Part shown: positions 1 through 6,623 of the stretch, piece by piece
Position numbering within the stretch: the stretch's first letter is position 1
Layout: each line of letters opens with the position of its first letter
Assembly: GCA_003535195.1 (NCBI GenBank)
Contig: DOHN01000144.1
Location: forward strand, 1,089-10,092
Reading direction: 5' to 3'
DNA: 9,004 nt
Origin: Ruminiclostridium sp.
GTDB taxonomy: Bacteria; Bacillota; Clostridia; DSM-8532
Notes under the pieces: generated by a model
What the model saw: only the letters and a program-made list of their open reading frames with translations
Told to the model about the DNA's origin: nothing
Database searches by the model: none
Made by a program: the position numbers and the translations under genes

Positions 1-3000
1 GAAATGCAGGACCATGGAATGGAGGAGCAGAAGCGTGTAAATAAAGCGCTTGTTAAAATTAGTCGGGAAACAGGCTTAGGGCTGGTTGCCACAAATGATG
101 TTCATTATATAAACAAGGAAGATGCATACTTTCATGATGTGCTTTTATGTAAACAGATGCAGAAAACCGTAATGGATGAGGACAGGATGAAGTTCCCAAC
201 AGATGAATTTTATTTAAAATCCTATGAGGAAATGGCAGAGCTTTTTCCTGAGGAGGCTTTGAATAACACTGCTGAAATTGCAGAAAGGTGCAATGTGGAG
301 TTGGATTTTAACACTGTACACCTTCCTGAATTTAAGGTTCCTAAAAACTATACAAAGTCAGAATATTTCAGAGAAATATGCCAGAAAGGTTTGACAGAAA
401 GATACAAGGACATAACGGCCGAAATTCAAAAAAGACTTGATTATGAAATAGGTGTAATCGATCAAATGGGTTATGTGGATTACTTCCTCATTGTATGGGA
501 TTTTATAAAATATGCCCGGGACAGCGGCATTATGGTGGGGCCCGGAAGGGGCTCGGCCGCAGGCAGCATGGTGGCTTATTGCCTTGGCATCACCAGGGTG
601 GACCCGGTCAAATACAATCTTCTTTTTGAGCGTTTCTTAAATCCTGAACGTGTTTCCATGCCTGATATCGATATCGATTTCTGCTATGTCAGAAGGCAGG
701 AGGTCATTGATTATGTGGTGAGGAGATATGGCGAAGACCGGGTAGCCCAGATCATTACCTTTGGAACAATGGCTGCCAGGGCCGCTGTCAGGGATGTGGG
801 AAGAGCGCTGGCCGTACCCTATAATGAGGTGGATAAGGTCGCCAAAATGATTCCAATGGTGCCTGGAAAGCACATTTTCATTGAAGATGCCATTGGCATG
901 AATCCGGAGCTTAAGAAGCTTTATGACGAAGAGCCGAAAATTCACGAGCTTTTAGATACGGCCAGATCCCTGGAGGGGATGCCCCGCCATGCTTCCACCC
1001 ACGCTGCCGGCGTTGTCATTTCCAGTGAGCCCATTACAGAATTTGTACCGCTGTATCGAAATGAGGAGCTGATCTCCACTCAATTTCCCATGACCACCCT
1101 GGAGGAGCTGGGATTGCTCAAAATGGATTTCTTGGGCCTGCGGACCATTACTGTCATTCAGGATGCCGTGGAGCTCATTGATAAAGATCATGGTGTAGAG
1201 ATTGATATTGACCATATCGATTATGAAGACGCCCCTGTCTATGAAATGATCGGAAAAGGCGATACGGCCGGTGTGTTCCAGCTTGAGAGCCAGGGCATGA
1301 CCTCTTTTATGAAGGATCTTCAGCCACATTGCCTGGAGGATATTATCGCCGGTATTTCTCTTTATCGTCCGGGGCCTATGGACCAGATTCCCCGCTATAT
1401 AAAAAATAAGCATAATCCGTCCGAGATAGGATATCTGACGCCGCTCCTGGAGCCCATATTGCATGTCACCTATGGCTGCATGGTCTACCAGGAGCAGGTC
1501 ATGCAGATTTTCAGGGATTTGGCCGGCTTTTCTCTGGGCCGGAGCGATCTGGTCCGAAGGGCCATGTCCAAGAAGAAAAAAGACATTATGGATGCCGAGC
1601 GGCAGAATTTTATTTATGGGAAAACTGATGAGGAGGGGAATGCCGTCATTCCCGGGGCTATCCGAAACGGTGTATCGGAGGCTGCAGCCAATATTATATT
1701 TGATGAAATGATGGATTTTGCCAGCTATGCATTTAATAAATCCCACGCCGCAGCCTATGCCTATGTGGGTTTTCAGACCGCTTGGCTGAAATATCATTAT
1801 CCCGTCGAGTTTATGGCGGCCCTCTTAAACAGCTTTATGGGCAGCCTGGGAAAGGTCAGCCAATATGTGCTGGAATGCCGCAAAATGGGGATTCAGGTAT
1901 TGGCCCCCGATGTCAATGAAAGTGAAAGCTCTTTTTCTGTCAAAAACGGAGCCATACGCTTCGGACTGGCTGCCGTGAAGCATGTGGGAGAATCGGTCGT
2001 TCAGAACATCATCCATGAGCGGAACAATAACGGTCCTTTTAAGAGCTTCATTGATTTTTGCGAGCGCATGGAAGGTAAGGAGCTCAATAAGAGAACAGTT
2101 GAAAGTCTTATCAAATGCGGTGCTTTTGATGTTTTTGGTATTTATCGCTCCAAGCTTATAGCAAATTACGAAAAAATCCTGGAACGGGTTTCACAAAAGC
2201 GCAAAACCCTTATAAGCGGGCAATTGTCTCTTTTTGATGTGGCGGAAGGGCAGGAGGAAGACACTTTCACAAGCGAGTGGCCTGAAATACCGGAATATGA
2301 TTCACGGCTGCTTTTGGCCATGGAAAAGGAGATGCTGGGGCTGTACATTTCAGGCCATCCTCTTGATGCCTATGCGGAGGTCATTAAGGATCAGGTGACT
2401 GCTTTCTCCTATGATTTTGAAATATCCGATGAAGACCAGACCAATATAAATAGTTTTACAGACGGCCAGTTTGTTAAAATTGCAGGAATCATTGCCGACA
2501 TCAAAAACATCAGTACCAAGAATAATCGTATGATGGCTTTTGTTACAGTGGAAGATCTTTACGGACAGATAGAGGTGGTCGTCTTCCCCAAAATTTATGA
2601 AAAATTTGCCCCTATTCTTTTCAATGACAATCAGGTCATCGTGGAAGGCAATATTTCTATTAAAGAGGAAGAGCAGCCCAAGATTCTCGCCAATAAAATC
2701 CGGAATCTTCAGGGCCGGAATGCACCGGAAAATGATCTGACGCCGGAAAAAAATAATCCGTTCCCGGATAATTTTTTGGGAAATAATTATGTCAATGAAG
2801 AGGAACAAAATTTTTCTTCCCATGAAATACTTCCCGGCGAAAGCGGCAATGATGATTACAGCTTAAGCCGTCCATTAAATAATATGGCAGCGGAAGAGCA
2901 TATTATAAAAATATTATTTGATGAAAATATTTCTGATATAAAGCGAAAGGCGGTTCTGGCTCTGCTTAAGTATTTTGAGGGCCGTGACCGGGCCTATGTT

Positions 3001-3108
3001 TACATTGATCAGACAAATAAGCCCAGCATGAAGCTGAACACACAAATTTGCCGGCTTCTGCTGCAGGAACTGTCTGATTTATTAGGTTTCGAACGGGTGA
3101 AGGTTTAA
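1..3108 (+). CDS. dnaE: DNA polymerase III subunit alpha, 5'-truncated by the window edge
   Basis: This is the replicative DNA polymerase catalytic subunit (family C), which extends primers using dNTPs and acts with the beta clamp. The reading frame is open from base 1, so the 1035 visible residues lack the start. Aligning the palm motif with E. coli DnaE suggests about 180 residues are missing. Numbering from base 1: end of the PHP domain (ATNDVHY, 30-36); palm GPGRGS at 180-185; catalytic Asp pair D222 and D224 in PDIDIDF; third catalytic Asp D376 in KMDFLGLR, the same 154-residue spacing as E. coli D401 to D555. Fingers carry RAMSKKKK (ending at 527) and FNKSH (578-582). A helix-hairpin-helix region follows at about 655-715, then a canonical clamp-binding motif QLSLF (741-745), an OB fold from about 822 to 905, and a C-terminal domain preceded by an Asn/Glu-rich linker. 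There is no terminator hairpin directly after the stop. The identification is essentially certain. Confidence 0.98.
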   Translation, partial: EMQDHGMEEQKRVNKALVKISRETGLGLVATNDVHYINKEDAYFHDVLLCKQMQKTVMDEDRMKFPTDEFYLKSYEEMAELFPEEALNNTAEIAERCNVELDFNTVHLPEFKVPKNYTKSEYFREICQKGLTERYKDITAEIQKRLDYEIGVIDQMGYVDYFLIVWDFIKYARDSGIMVGPGRGSAAGSMVAYCLGITRVDPVKYNLLFERFLNPERVSMPDIDIDFCYVRRQEVIDYVVRRYGEDRVAQIITFGTMAARAAVRDVGRALAVPYNEVDKVAKMIPMVPGKHIFIEDAIGMNPELKKLYDEEPKIHELLDTARSLEGMPRHASTHAAGVVISSEPITEFVPLYRNEELISTQFPMTTLEELGLLKMDFLGLRTITVIQDAVELIDKDHGVEIDIDHIDYEDAPVYEMIGKGDTAGVFQLESQGMTSFMKDLQPHCLEDIIAGISLYRPGPMDQIPRYIKNKHNPSEIGYLTPLLEPILHVTYGCMVYQEQVMQIFRDLAGFSLGRSDLVRRAMSKKKKDIMDAERQNFIYGKTDEEGNAVIPGAIRNGVSEAAANIIFDEMMDFASYAFNKSHAAAYAYVGFQTAWLKYHYPVEFMAALLNSFMGSLGKVSQYVLECRKMGIQVLAPDVNESESSFSVKNGAIRFGLAAVKHVGESVVQNIIHERNNNGPFKSFIDFCERMEGKELNKRTVESLIKCGAFDVFGIYRSKLIANYEKILERVSQKRKTLISGQLSLFDVAEGQEEDTFTSEWPEIPEYDSRLLLAMEKEMLGLYISGHPLDAYAEVIKDQVTAFSYDFEISDEDQTNINSFTDGQFVKIAGIIADIKNISTKNNRMMAFVTVEDLYGQIEVVVFPKIYEKFAPILFNDNQVIVEGNISIKEEEQPKILANKIRNLQGRNAPENDLTPEKNNPFPDNFLGNNYVNEEEQNFSSHEILPGESGNDDYSLSRPLNNMAAEEHIIKILFDENISDIKRKAVLALLKYFEGRDRAYVYIDQTNKPSMKLNTQICRLLLQELSDLLGFERVKV

Positions 3109-3140
3109 GTTTAGGACTTTTAACATGAAAATAGTTTTAC

Positions 3141-3169
3141 TTGCACTTTATTTAAAAATAATATAATAT
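3141..3169 (+). promoter_or_regulatory. Candidate sigma-A promoter downstream of dnaE
   Basis: TTGCAC (3141-3146) is followed after 17 bases by TAATAT (3164-3169). A perfect TATAAT lies at 3162-3167, but with only a 15-base spacer. It would drive the possible leader ORF at 3188 and could feed the DUF2007-pfkA cluster. The region is AT-rich, so a chance match is possible. Confidence 0.35.
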
Positions 3170-3187
3170 GTTTTCTGAGGTGATACA

Positions 3188-3265
3188 TTGGAAAAGATTG
3201 AATCTGATAGGGTAAATGCCTGCTTTATAATGGATAGTCAGCGACACAGTAGTCATTATTTATGA
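3188..3265 (+). CDS. Possible 25-aa TTG-started leader ORF, unrecognised
   Basis: A TTG codon at 3188 follows the ribosome-binding sequence GAGGTG (3177-3182) with a 5-base gap, and the frame runs 25 codons to TGA at 3263-3265. The peptide begins MEKIESDRVNACFIM and is not one I recognise. It is supported by its ribosome site and by the promoter candidate immediately upstream; against it are the short length and the TTG start. It might be a true small protein, a leader peptide for the DUF2007-pfkA cluster, or chance. The same ribosome-site string, TGAGGTGATAC, is used at the pfkA/thioesterase junction (4659-4669), which shows the sequence is functional in this genome. Confidence 0.27.
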   Translation: MEKIESDRVNACFIMDSQRHSSHYL

Positions 3266-3380
3266 GTCTTCATGAAAGAAATTCTTTTTATTATAATTCT
3301 TGGCAATATTATTTACTGATTGCTCAATAAACCGAACAAATCAGCCACCGGGGTCCGCGGCAATATTCGTATACTGCAGT

Positions 3381-3389
3381 TGGTATGAT
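3381..3389 (+). promoter_or_regulatory. Extended -10 promoter candidate for the DUF2007-pfkA cluster
   Basis: The string TGGTATGAT (3381-3389) is an extended -10 element: TG, one base, then TATGAT. No convincing -35 hexamer lies 17 bases upstream, as is normal for extended -10 promoters. Transcription would start near 3396, leaving a leader of about 29 bases that contains the ribosome site at 3407-3414. Confidence 0.4.
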
Positions 3390-3424
3390 GAGGTCCGGGA
3401 AAAGACAGGGAGGGCATTTGTAAT

Positions 3425-3619
3425 ATGTGGACTGTCGTTTACATGGCTCAGAATAAGGATATGGCAGAAAAACTTAAGTCCATTCTTGAAGAGGGTGGCA
3501 TTCTGGTCAGGATTAACCCTGTTAGTAGAAAAGAGAAGGCAGATGATTATTTCGAGGTTTCGGTTCCGGAGGCGGAAGTCGAGGAAGCCCACAGTATCAT
3601 CATAGAAAAAGGTTTTTAA
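3425..3619 (+). CDS. DUF2007-like small protein, putative signal-transducing/regulatory
   Basis: This is a 64-residue soluble protein beginning MWTVVYMAQNKDMAEKL. The ATG is preceded by AGGGAGGG (3407-3414) at a 10-base distance. The pattern is a beta strand (WTVVYMA), an amphipathic helix (KDMAEKLKSILEEGG), a second strand (ILVRINPV), a short charged loop, then FEVSVPEAEVEEAHSII, a strand plus helix. This beta-alpha-beta-beta-alpha layout, with 'swap between sources' spacing typical of DUF2007 (PF09413), is the basis for the family call. The biochemical role of the family is not established. It sits between dnaE and pfkA, 70 bases before pfkA and separated from it by a hairpin, so the two are probably co-transcribed with partial termination. 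No catalytic residues are evident. The gene is well supported; the family call is moderate. Confidence 0.82.
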   Translation: MWTVVYMAQNKDMAEKLKSILEEGGILVRINPVSRKEKADDYFEVSVPEAEVEEAHSIIIEKGF

Positions 3620-3624
3620 GCTTT

Positions 3625-3652
3625 TACCCGTGTTCAAGTACACGGGTATTTT
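3625..3652 (+). terminator. Attenuator-like hairpin between the DUF2007 gene and pfkA
   Basis: TACCCGTGT (3625-3633) pairs perfectly with ACACGGGTA (3640-3648) around a 6-base loop. The downstream T run is short (TTTT, 3649-3652, then G), so it is a weak or partial terminator or an mRNA-stabilising stem. No promoter is visible between it and the pfkA ribosome site, so read-through must supply pfkA transcripts. Confidence 0.55.
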
Positions 3653-3689
3653 GTAGCAATATTCGTTCAATTTTTTTGGGAGGAACTCC

Positions 3690-4661
3690 ATGGATCAAAT
3701 TAAAACAATTGCAGTGCTTACCAGCGGCGGAGACGCTCCAGGTATGAATGCCGCAGTTAGAGCAGTAGTCAGAGCAGGTATTTATAACGGTTTAAATGTA
3801 TTGGGAATCCATAAGGGCTATGAAGGCCTTTTACACGGTGATATCGATAAAATGGAAATTCGTTCGGTAGGGGATATTATCCAAAGAGGGGGCACCATTC
3901 TCCAAACGGCACGTTCTCAGGAATTCTCTACGCAAGCGGGCCTGGAGAAGGCTATGGCCATGGCCAAGGTTTTTGAGATAGACGCTCTGGTAGTTATCGG
4001 AGGAGACGGTTCTTTTCGGGGCGCAAAGGACATCAGCGGGTTAGGCCTTAATGTGATCGGTATCCCCGGTACCATTGATAATGATATCGCCTGCACCGAA
4101 TATACCATTGGCTATGATACCGCCATGAACACCGTTCTTGATGCCATCGATAAAATACGGGACACCTCCTATTCCCACGAGCGCTGCAGCGTGCTGGAGG
4201 TAATGGGCCGCCGTGCCGGCTGGATCGCTTTAAATTGCGGTATAGCAGGCGGTGCCGAAGCCGTTGTCCTGCCCGAAAAGGAGTTTGATATTGATAAAGA
4301 TATTATTTTCCCCATTATAGAAGGGCGAAACCGGGGCAAAAAGCATTATCTGGTTATTGTGGCCGAGGGCGTAGGCGGAGCCGTTGAAATCGCCAAATAT
4401 ATTGAAGAAAAAACTGAGATTAATACACGGGCCACTATATTAGGCCATATTCAGCGGGGAGGAACCCCCACCATTACCGACCGGGTAATGGGGAGCCGTA
4501 TGGGTGCTTATGCAGTGGAAATATTGCTGCAGGGGAAACAAAACCGTATTGTTATTTCTAAAAATGGGAAACTAACAGATATGGATATGCTGGAAGGTTT
4601 AGATATGAAAAAATCCATTGACGAGGAACTTGTAAAGCTATGCAAGATACTCGCCCTATGA
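3690..4661 (+). CDS. pfkA: ATP-dependent 6-phosphofructokinase
   Basis: The enzyme phosphorylates fructose 6-phosphate to fructose 1,6-bisphosphate, the committed step of glycolysis, as a cytoplasmic homotetramer. At 323 residues it matches the usual bacterial PfkA length of about 320. Visible motifs are TSGGDAPGMN near the N-terminus (ATP site), GGDGS at 104-108, PGTIDND with catalytic base D130 (E. coli D127), MGRRAGWIA, and GHIQRGG. Gly at positions 107 and 127, where PPi-dependent enzymes usually carry Asp and Lys, indicates ATP as donor. R24 and R28 correspond to the E. coli allosteric residues R21 and R25, so ADP/PEP regulation is likely kept. The start has an excellent site, GGGAGGA (3678-3684), 5 bases before ATG. 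The TGA stop overlaps the ribosome site of the thioesterase gene, implying translational coupling. Confidence 0.98.
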   Translation: MDQIKTIAVLTSGGDAPGMNAAVRAVVRAGIYNGLNVLGIHKGYEGLLHGDIDKMEIRSVGDIIQRGGTILQTARSQEFSTQAGLEKAMAMAKVFEIDALVVIGGDGSFRGAKDISGLGLNVIGIPGTIDNDIACTEYTIGYDTAMNTVLDAIDKIRDTSYSHERCSVLEVMGRRAGWIALNCGIAGGAEAVVLPEKEFDIDKDIIFPIIEGRNRGKKHYLVIVAEGVGGAVEIAKYIEEKTEINTRATILGHIQRGGTPTITDRVMGSRMGAYAVEILLQGKQNRIVISKNGKLTDMDMLEGLDMKKSIDEELVKLCKILAL

Positions 4662-4674
4662 GGTGATACCGAAA

Positions 4675-5115
4675 GTGACTGTTGAAACACGTTTCCCTGT
4701 CCGATACGCAGAAACAGACCAAATGGGCATCGTTCACCATTCTGTTTATCCTATTTGGTTTGAGTGCGGCAGGACGGATTTTATAAAACATTTTGGCATT
4801 TCCTATGGTGAGCTGGAGAAGCAGGGCTTACTGCTGCCTCTGATAAGGATGAACTGCGAATTTAAAACGCCTGCTCATTATGGGGAAAATATTGTGGTAA
4901 AAACAAAGCTTTTAAGGGGTACCAAGGTGCGCTTGATTTTAGAATATGAGGTATATGCCGAAGAACGGAATGTTCTTTGCGCCAGGGGCACTACGGAGCA
5001 TGCCTGGACCGGAACCGATTTGAAACCTGTTAATATTGCAAAATACAGTACTCACCTGTATGAAGATTTAAAACCTTTGTACAATAGCGCTATAGGAGAT
5101 AACGGCAGATTATGA
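4675..5115 (+). CDS. 4HBT-type (hotdog-fold) acyl-CoA thioesterase
   Basis: This is predicted to hydrolyse an acyl- or aroyl-CoA thioester; the substrate cannot be read from the sequence. The 146-residue protein matches the YbgC/FcbC/4-hydroxybenzoyl-CoA thioesterase family. It has the signature RYAETDQMGIVHHSVYPIWF, with the family's nucleophile/base Asp at residue 15, and continues with the hotdog helix and sheet. I chose GTG at 4675 because GAGGTGA (4660-4666) lies 8 bases before it; the GTG at 4663 lies inside that ribosome site and has none of its own, so it would add only four residues. The ribosome site straddles the pfkA stop codon, and the gene ends by ATGA overlap with the next CDS. 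The three genes therefore form a translationally coupled unit. YbgC proteins in other bacteria are linked to phospholipid metabolism, which fits the pgsA-like neighbour. Confidence 0.92.
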   Translation: MTVETRFPVRYAETDQMGIVHHSVYPIWFECGRTDFIKHFGISYGELEKQGLLLPLIRMNCEFKTPAHYGENIVVKTKLLRGTKVRLILEYEVYAEERNVLCARGTTEHAWTGTDLKPVNIAKYSTHLYEDLKPLYNSAIGDNGRL

Positions 5116-5663
5116 ACGGTTTTTTCAAGAATATACCCAATATGTTGACTCTCTTGCGATTAGTAGCCGTTCCTGTCTTTGCCGGTTTTCTGAATAGCGG
5201 AAGAACCTTTGAAGCAGCGGCTGTTTTTTTGGGGGCAGAATTTACGGATGTTTTAGACGGCTTCATTGCGCGCCGTTATAATTTGATAACGACTTTTGGC
5301 AAGGTTGCGGATCCGTTTGCTGATAAGCTTATGCAGCTGACAGCCCTATTCTTGCTTGCAAAAAAGCAGTTGATCTATAGTGTCATACCCTGGTTTGTCC
5401 TTGTTAAAGATTTATTGTTAATTATCGCAGGGCTCTATGTCATCAAAAACAAAAAAAAGGTGGACGTATCAAGCAAATGGTTTGGCAAGCTGACATCCGT
5501 CCTTTTATTTGTATCTATTATGCTGATTTTTATGGAGGCGCCAAGAATTCTCACCGATGCACTGTTTTTAATATGCGTGGCGATGGCCTTACTGTCCGGC
5601 ATCATGTATGCAAGGAGCTATTTCAGGCAGCTTCGCATGCTGTCCTCAGATTCTCCGCAGTAA
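5112..5663 (+). CDS. pgsA: CDP-alcohol phosphatidyltransferase, PgsA-like (phosphatidylglycerophosphate synthase)
   Basis: This is an integral membrane enzyme expected to join CDP-diacylglycerol and glycerol 3-phosphate to form phosphatidylglycerophosphate, the first step towards phosphatidylglycerol and cardiolipin. The 183-residue length is typical of PgsA. The full CDP-alcohol signature D-x2-DG-x2-AR-x8-G-x3-D-x3-D is present with D46, D49, G50, A53, R54, G63, D67 and D71. The N-terminus has the conserved IPNMLTLLRL followed by AVPVF. Several hydrophobic segments follow, roughly 75-85, 94-112, 125-140 and 147-167. It starts within the thioesterase stop (ATGA), with AGGAGA (5094-5099) about 12 bases upstream. 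The motif does not fix the alcohol acceptor. A paralogue using another acceptor is possible, since pgsA often sits near cinA/recA in Firmicutes. Confidence 0.9.
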   Translation: MNGFFKNIPNMLTLLRLVAVPVFAGFLNSGRTFEAAAVFLGAEFTDVLDGFIARRYNLITTFGKVADPFADKLMQLTALFLLAKKQLIYSVIPWFVLVKDLLLIIAGLYVIKNKKKVDVSSKWFGKLTSVLLFVSIMLIFMEAPRILTDALFLICVAMALLSGIMYARSYFRQLRMLSSDSPQ

Positions 5664-5688
5664 AAAGTTCTCACCAAATAAAAAGAAT

Positions 5689-5714
5689 GCGGGAGCTTTC
5701 TGCCCCCGCTTTTT
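5689..5714. terminator. Bidirectional intrinsic terminator between convergent units
   Basis: GCGGG (5689-5693) pairs with CCCGC (5705-5709); after one A/C mismatch, GC (5695-5696) pairs with GC (5702-5703) around a TTTCT loop. A T run (5710-5714) follows on the plus strand. On the minus strand the same stem is followed by ATTCTTTTTATTT. It can therefore end both the pfkA-pgsA cluster and the convergent tiny-gene pair. Confidence 0.85.
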
Positions 5715-5717
5715 AAT

Positions 5718-5813
5718 TTAATCACAGCAGCCGTCTTTATTCCAGAATAAGCAAAGGAAAATAAGGATGAAGAATAAAATTGTGCAGTTGTCATCACAAC
5801 GATTGCCTCTCAT
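5718..5813 (-). CDS. 31-aa cysteine-rich hydrophobic peptide ending CCD (tandem paralogue 2)
   Basis: ATG (minus strand, 5813) is preceded by a textbook ribosome site, AAGGAGGTG (5820-5828 on plus), 6 bases away. The 31-residue product has a short polar N-terminus, MRGNRCDDNC, then a hydrophobic stretch of about 14 residues (TILFFILIFLALFW) and a polar tail, NKDGCCD. Cysteines are C6, C10, C29 and C30. It shares DNC-x-IL-x-FI, FL-x-LF and the terminal CCD with the gene just upstream (5856-5972), which marks the two as paralogues. The minus-strand terminator at 5689-5714 begins 4 bases past the stop. It was probably overlooked because of its size. Function is unknown. Very short Cys-rich hydrophobic proteins in spore-formers are often annotated as spore-associated or 'high-cysteine' proteins, but that link is only an analogy here. 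Confidence 0.75.
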   Translation of the reverse strand: MRGNRCDDNCTILFFILIFLCLFWNKDGCCD

Positions 5814-5855
5814 AAACGGCACCTCCTTTCGGGTAAAGCTTTCAGATTACCCTAC

Positions 5856-5972
5856 TTAATCGCAGCATTTGTTATCATCGCCACATCCGTTACAGAACAG
5901 GAGTAAAAAGAGGATAATGAACATAAGAATCTCGCAATTATCTCCGCCGAAGCATCCTCTAAATCCGAACAT
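5856..5972 (-). CDS. 38-aa cysteine-rich hydrophobic peptide ending CCD (tandem paralogue 1)
   Basis: ATG (minus strand, 5972) follows the ribosome site GGGAGG with about 8 bases between them. The 38-residue product begins MFGFRGCFGGDNCE, has a 13-residue hydrophobic core (ILMFIILFLLLFC) and ends NGCGDDNKCCD. It has six cysteines: C7, C13, C27, C30, C36 and C37. It lies 42 bases upstream of the second tiny gene on the same strand, so both are probably read from one transcript starting between 5990 and 6060. No clear sigma-A promoter could be fixed in that AT-rich stretch; a sporulation sigma factor is possible but not shown. The hydrophobic core is short for a transmembrane helix unless flanking residues contribute. 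The conserved cysteines could bind metal or form disulfides. Function is unknown. Confidence 0.75.
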   Translation of the reverse strand: MFGFRGCFGGDNCEILMFIILFLLLFCNGCGDDNKCCD

Positions 5973-6032
5973 TTTTGAAACCTCCCATGCCTTTTAAACT
6001 CAATATATACTATTCAAAATGGACTCTATGGG

Positions 6033-6060
6033 TTACAATACCAGTTCTATGTTTTATATT
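6033..6060 (+). promoter_or_regulatory. Candidate sigma-A promoter for the TIGR04086-like gene
   Basis: TTACAA (6033-6038) and TATATT (6055-6060) are 16 bases apart. The predicted start near 6067 gives a leader of about 40 bases before the GTG at 6107. The same 134-base gap must also hold the divergent promoter of the tiny-gene pair. Confidence 0.4.
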
Positions 6061-6106
6061 CGGTGAATAAGATTAATCAGATTGGACAATAACGGGGGAA
6101 TAGATT

Positions 6107-6598
6107 GTGGTTGATAATTATCGTACCAACAAAGCTTCCACAAGTTATTTTATGGATTTGTTAAAATCTGTTGCAGTATCACTTATCGTCACATTCATCA
6201 TTCTGCTGGCTGCAGCTCTTATGATCTGCTTTACAGACTTTCCTGAAAAATATACCATGGCGTCGGCAATTGCCGGAACAATTTTAGGAGTATTTATTGG
6301 AAGCAGCATGGCCGCACAAAAGAACCCGGATAGAAAAATGGTCTCAGCAATTTTGGCAGCCTTTATTTATGCTGTTATAGCCTATATTATCGGCTGTATT
6401 CTTCAGGCCAAGGTCGCCGTGACTGCAAATACCGCTTTATTTACCCTCATAGCCCTGATCACAGGTGTTTTGGCAGCGCTTTTCTCCAATCGGCAAAAAA
6501 GTACCAGAAAATATAAAACCGGATCACCGGGTTTTGTTGACCGCTTAAAGAAAAAAAGACCCGGCAGCTATAGCTTTGGCAAAAATAAGAGCCTGTGA
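6107..6598 (+). CDS. TIGR04086/DUF3792-like four-helix membrane protein
   Basis: This 163-residue protein is predicted to lie in the cytoplasmic membrane. Hydrophobic segments lie at about 20-41 (SVAVSLIVTFIILLAAALMI), 51-69 (small-residue rich, AIAGTILGVFIGSSMAA), 79-99 and 109-126. A basic cytoplasmic tail with RLKKKRPGSYSFGK follows. The four-helix layout, the polar QKNPDRK loop after helix 2 and the Gly/Ala-rich second helix fit the TIGR04086 family of Clostridia, whose function is unknown. In many Clostridia that gene lies beside yajC and the six-cysteine SCIFF peptide genes; no SCIFF or radical SAM gene is seen here. The neighbours are instead the divergent Cys-rich tiny genes. It begins at GTG after GGGGGAA (6094-6100). 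The tail of about 37 residues is longer than I expect for the family. Confidence 0.85.
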   Translation: MVDNYRTNKASTSYFMDLLKSVAVSLIVTFIILLAAALMICFTDFPEKYTMASAIAGTILGVFIGSSMAAQKNPDRKMVSAILAAFIYAVIAYIIGCILQAKVAVTANTALFTLIALITGVLAALFSNRQKSTRKYKTGSPGFVDRLKKKRPGSYSFGKNKSL

Positions 6599-6623
6599 TT
6601 TAATGTCTTTTGTGTTACACAGG

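Noticed and set aside
637..2823. Several long open frames on the minus strand across dnaE
   Set aside because: They are antisense shadows of a strongly conserved gene, without ribosome sites or recognisable protein features.
3272..3319. 15-codon hydrophobic ORF (MKEILFIIILGNIIY), open again past its TGA
   Set aside because: No ribosome site; the in-frame TGA has no selenocysteine context that I can support.
3300..3605. 101-codon plus-strand frame overlapping the DUF2007-like gene
   Set aside because: No ribosome site, low-complexity Arg-rich end, and it overlaps a better supported gene in another frame.
4663..4674. GTG at 4663 as thioesterase start
   Set aside because: It lies inside the GAGGTGA ribosome site that serves GTG 4675 and has no ribosome site of its own.
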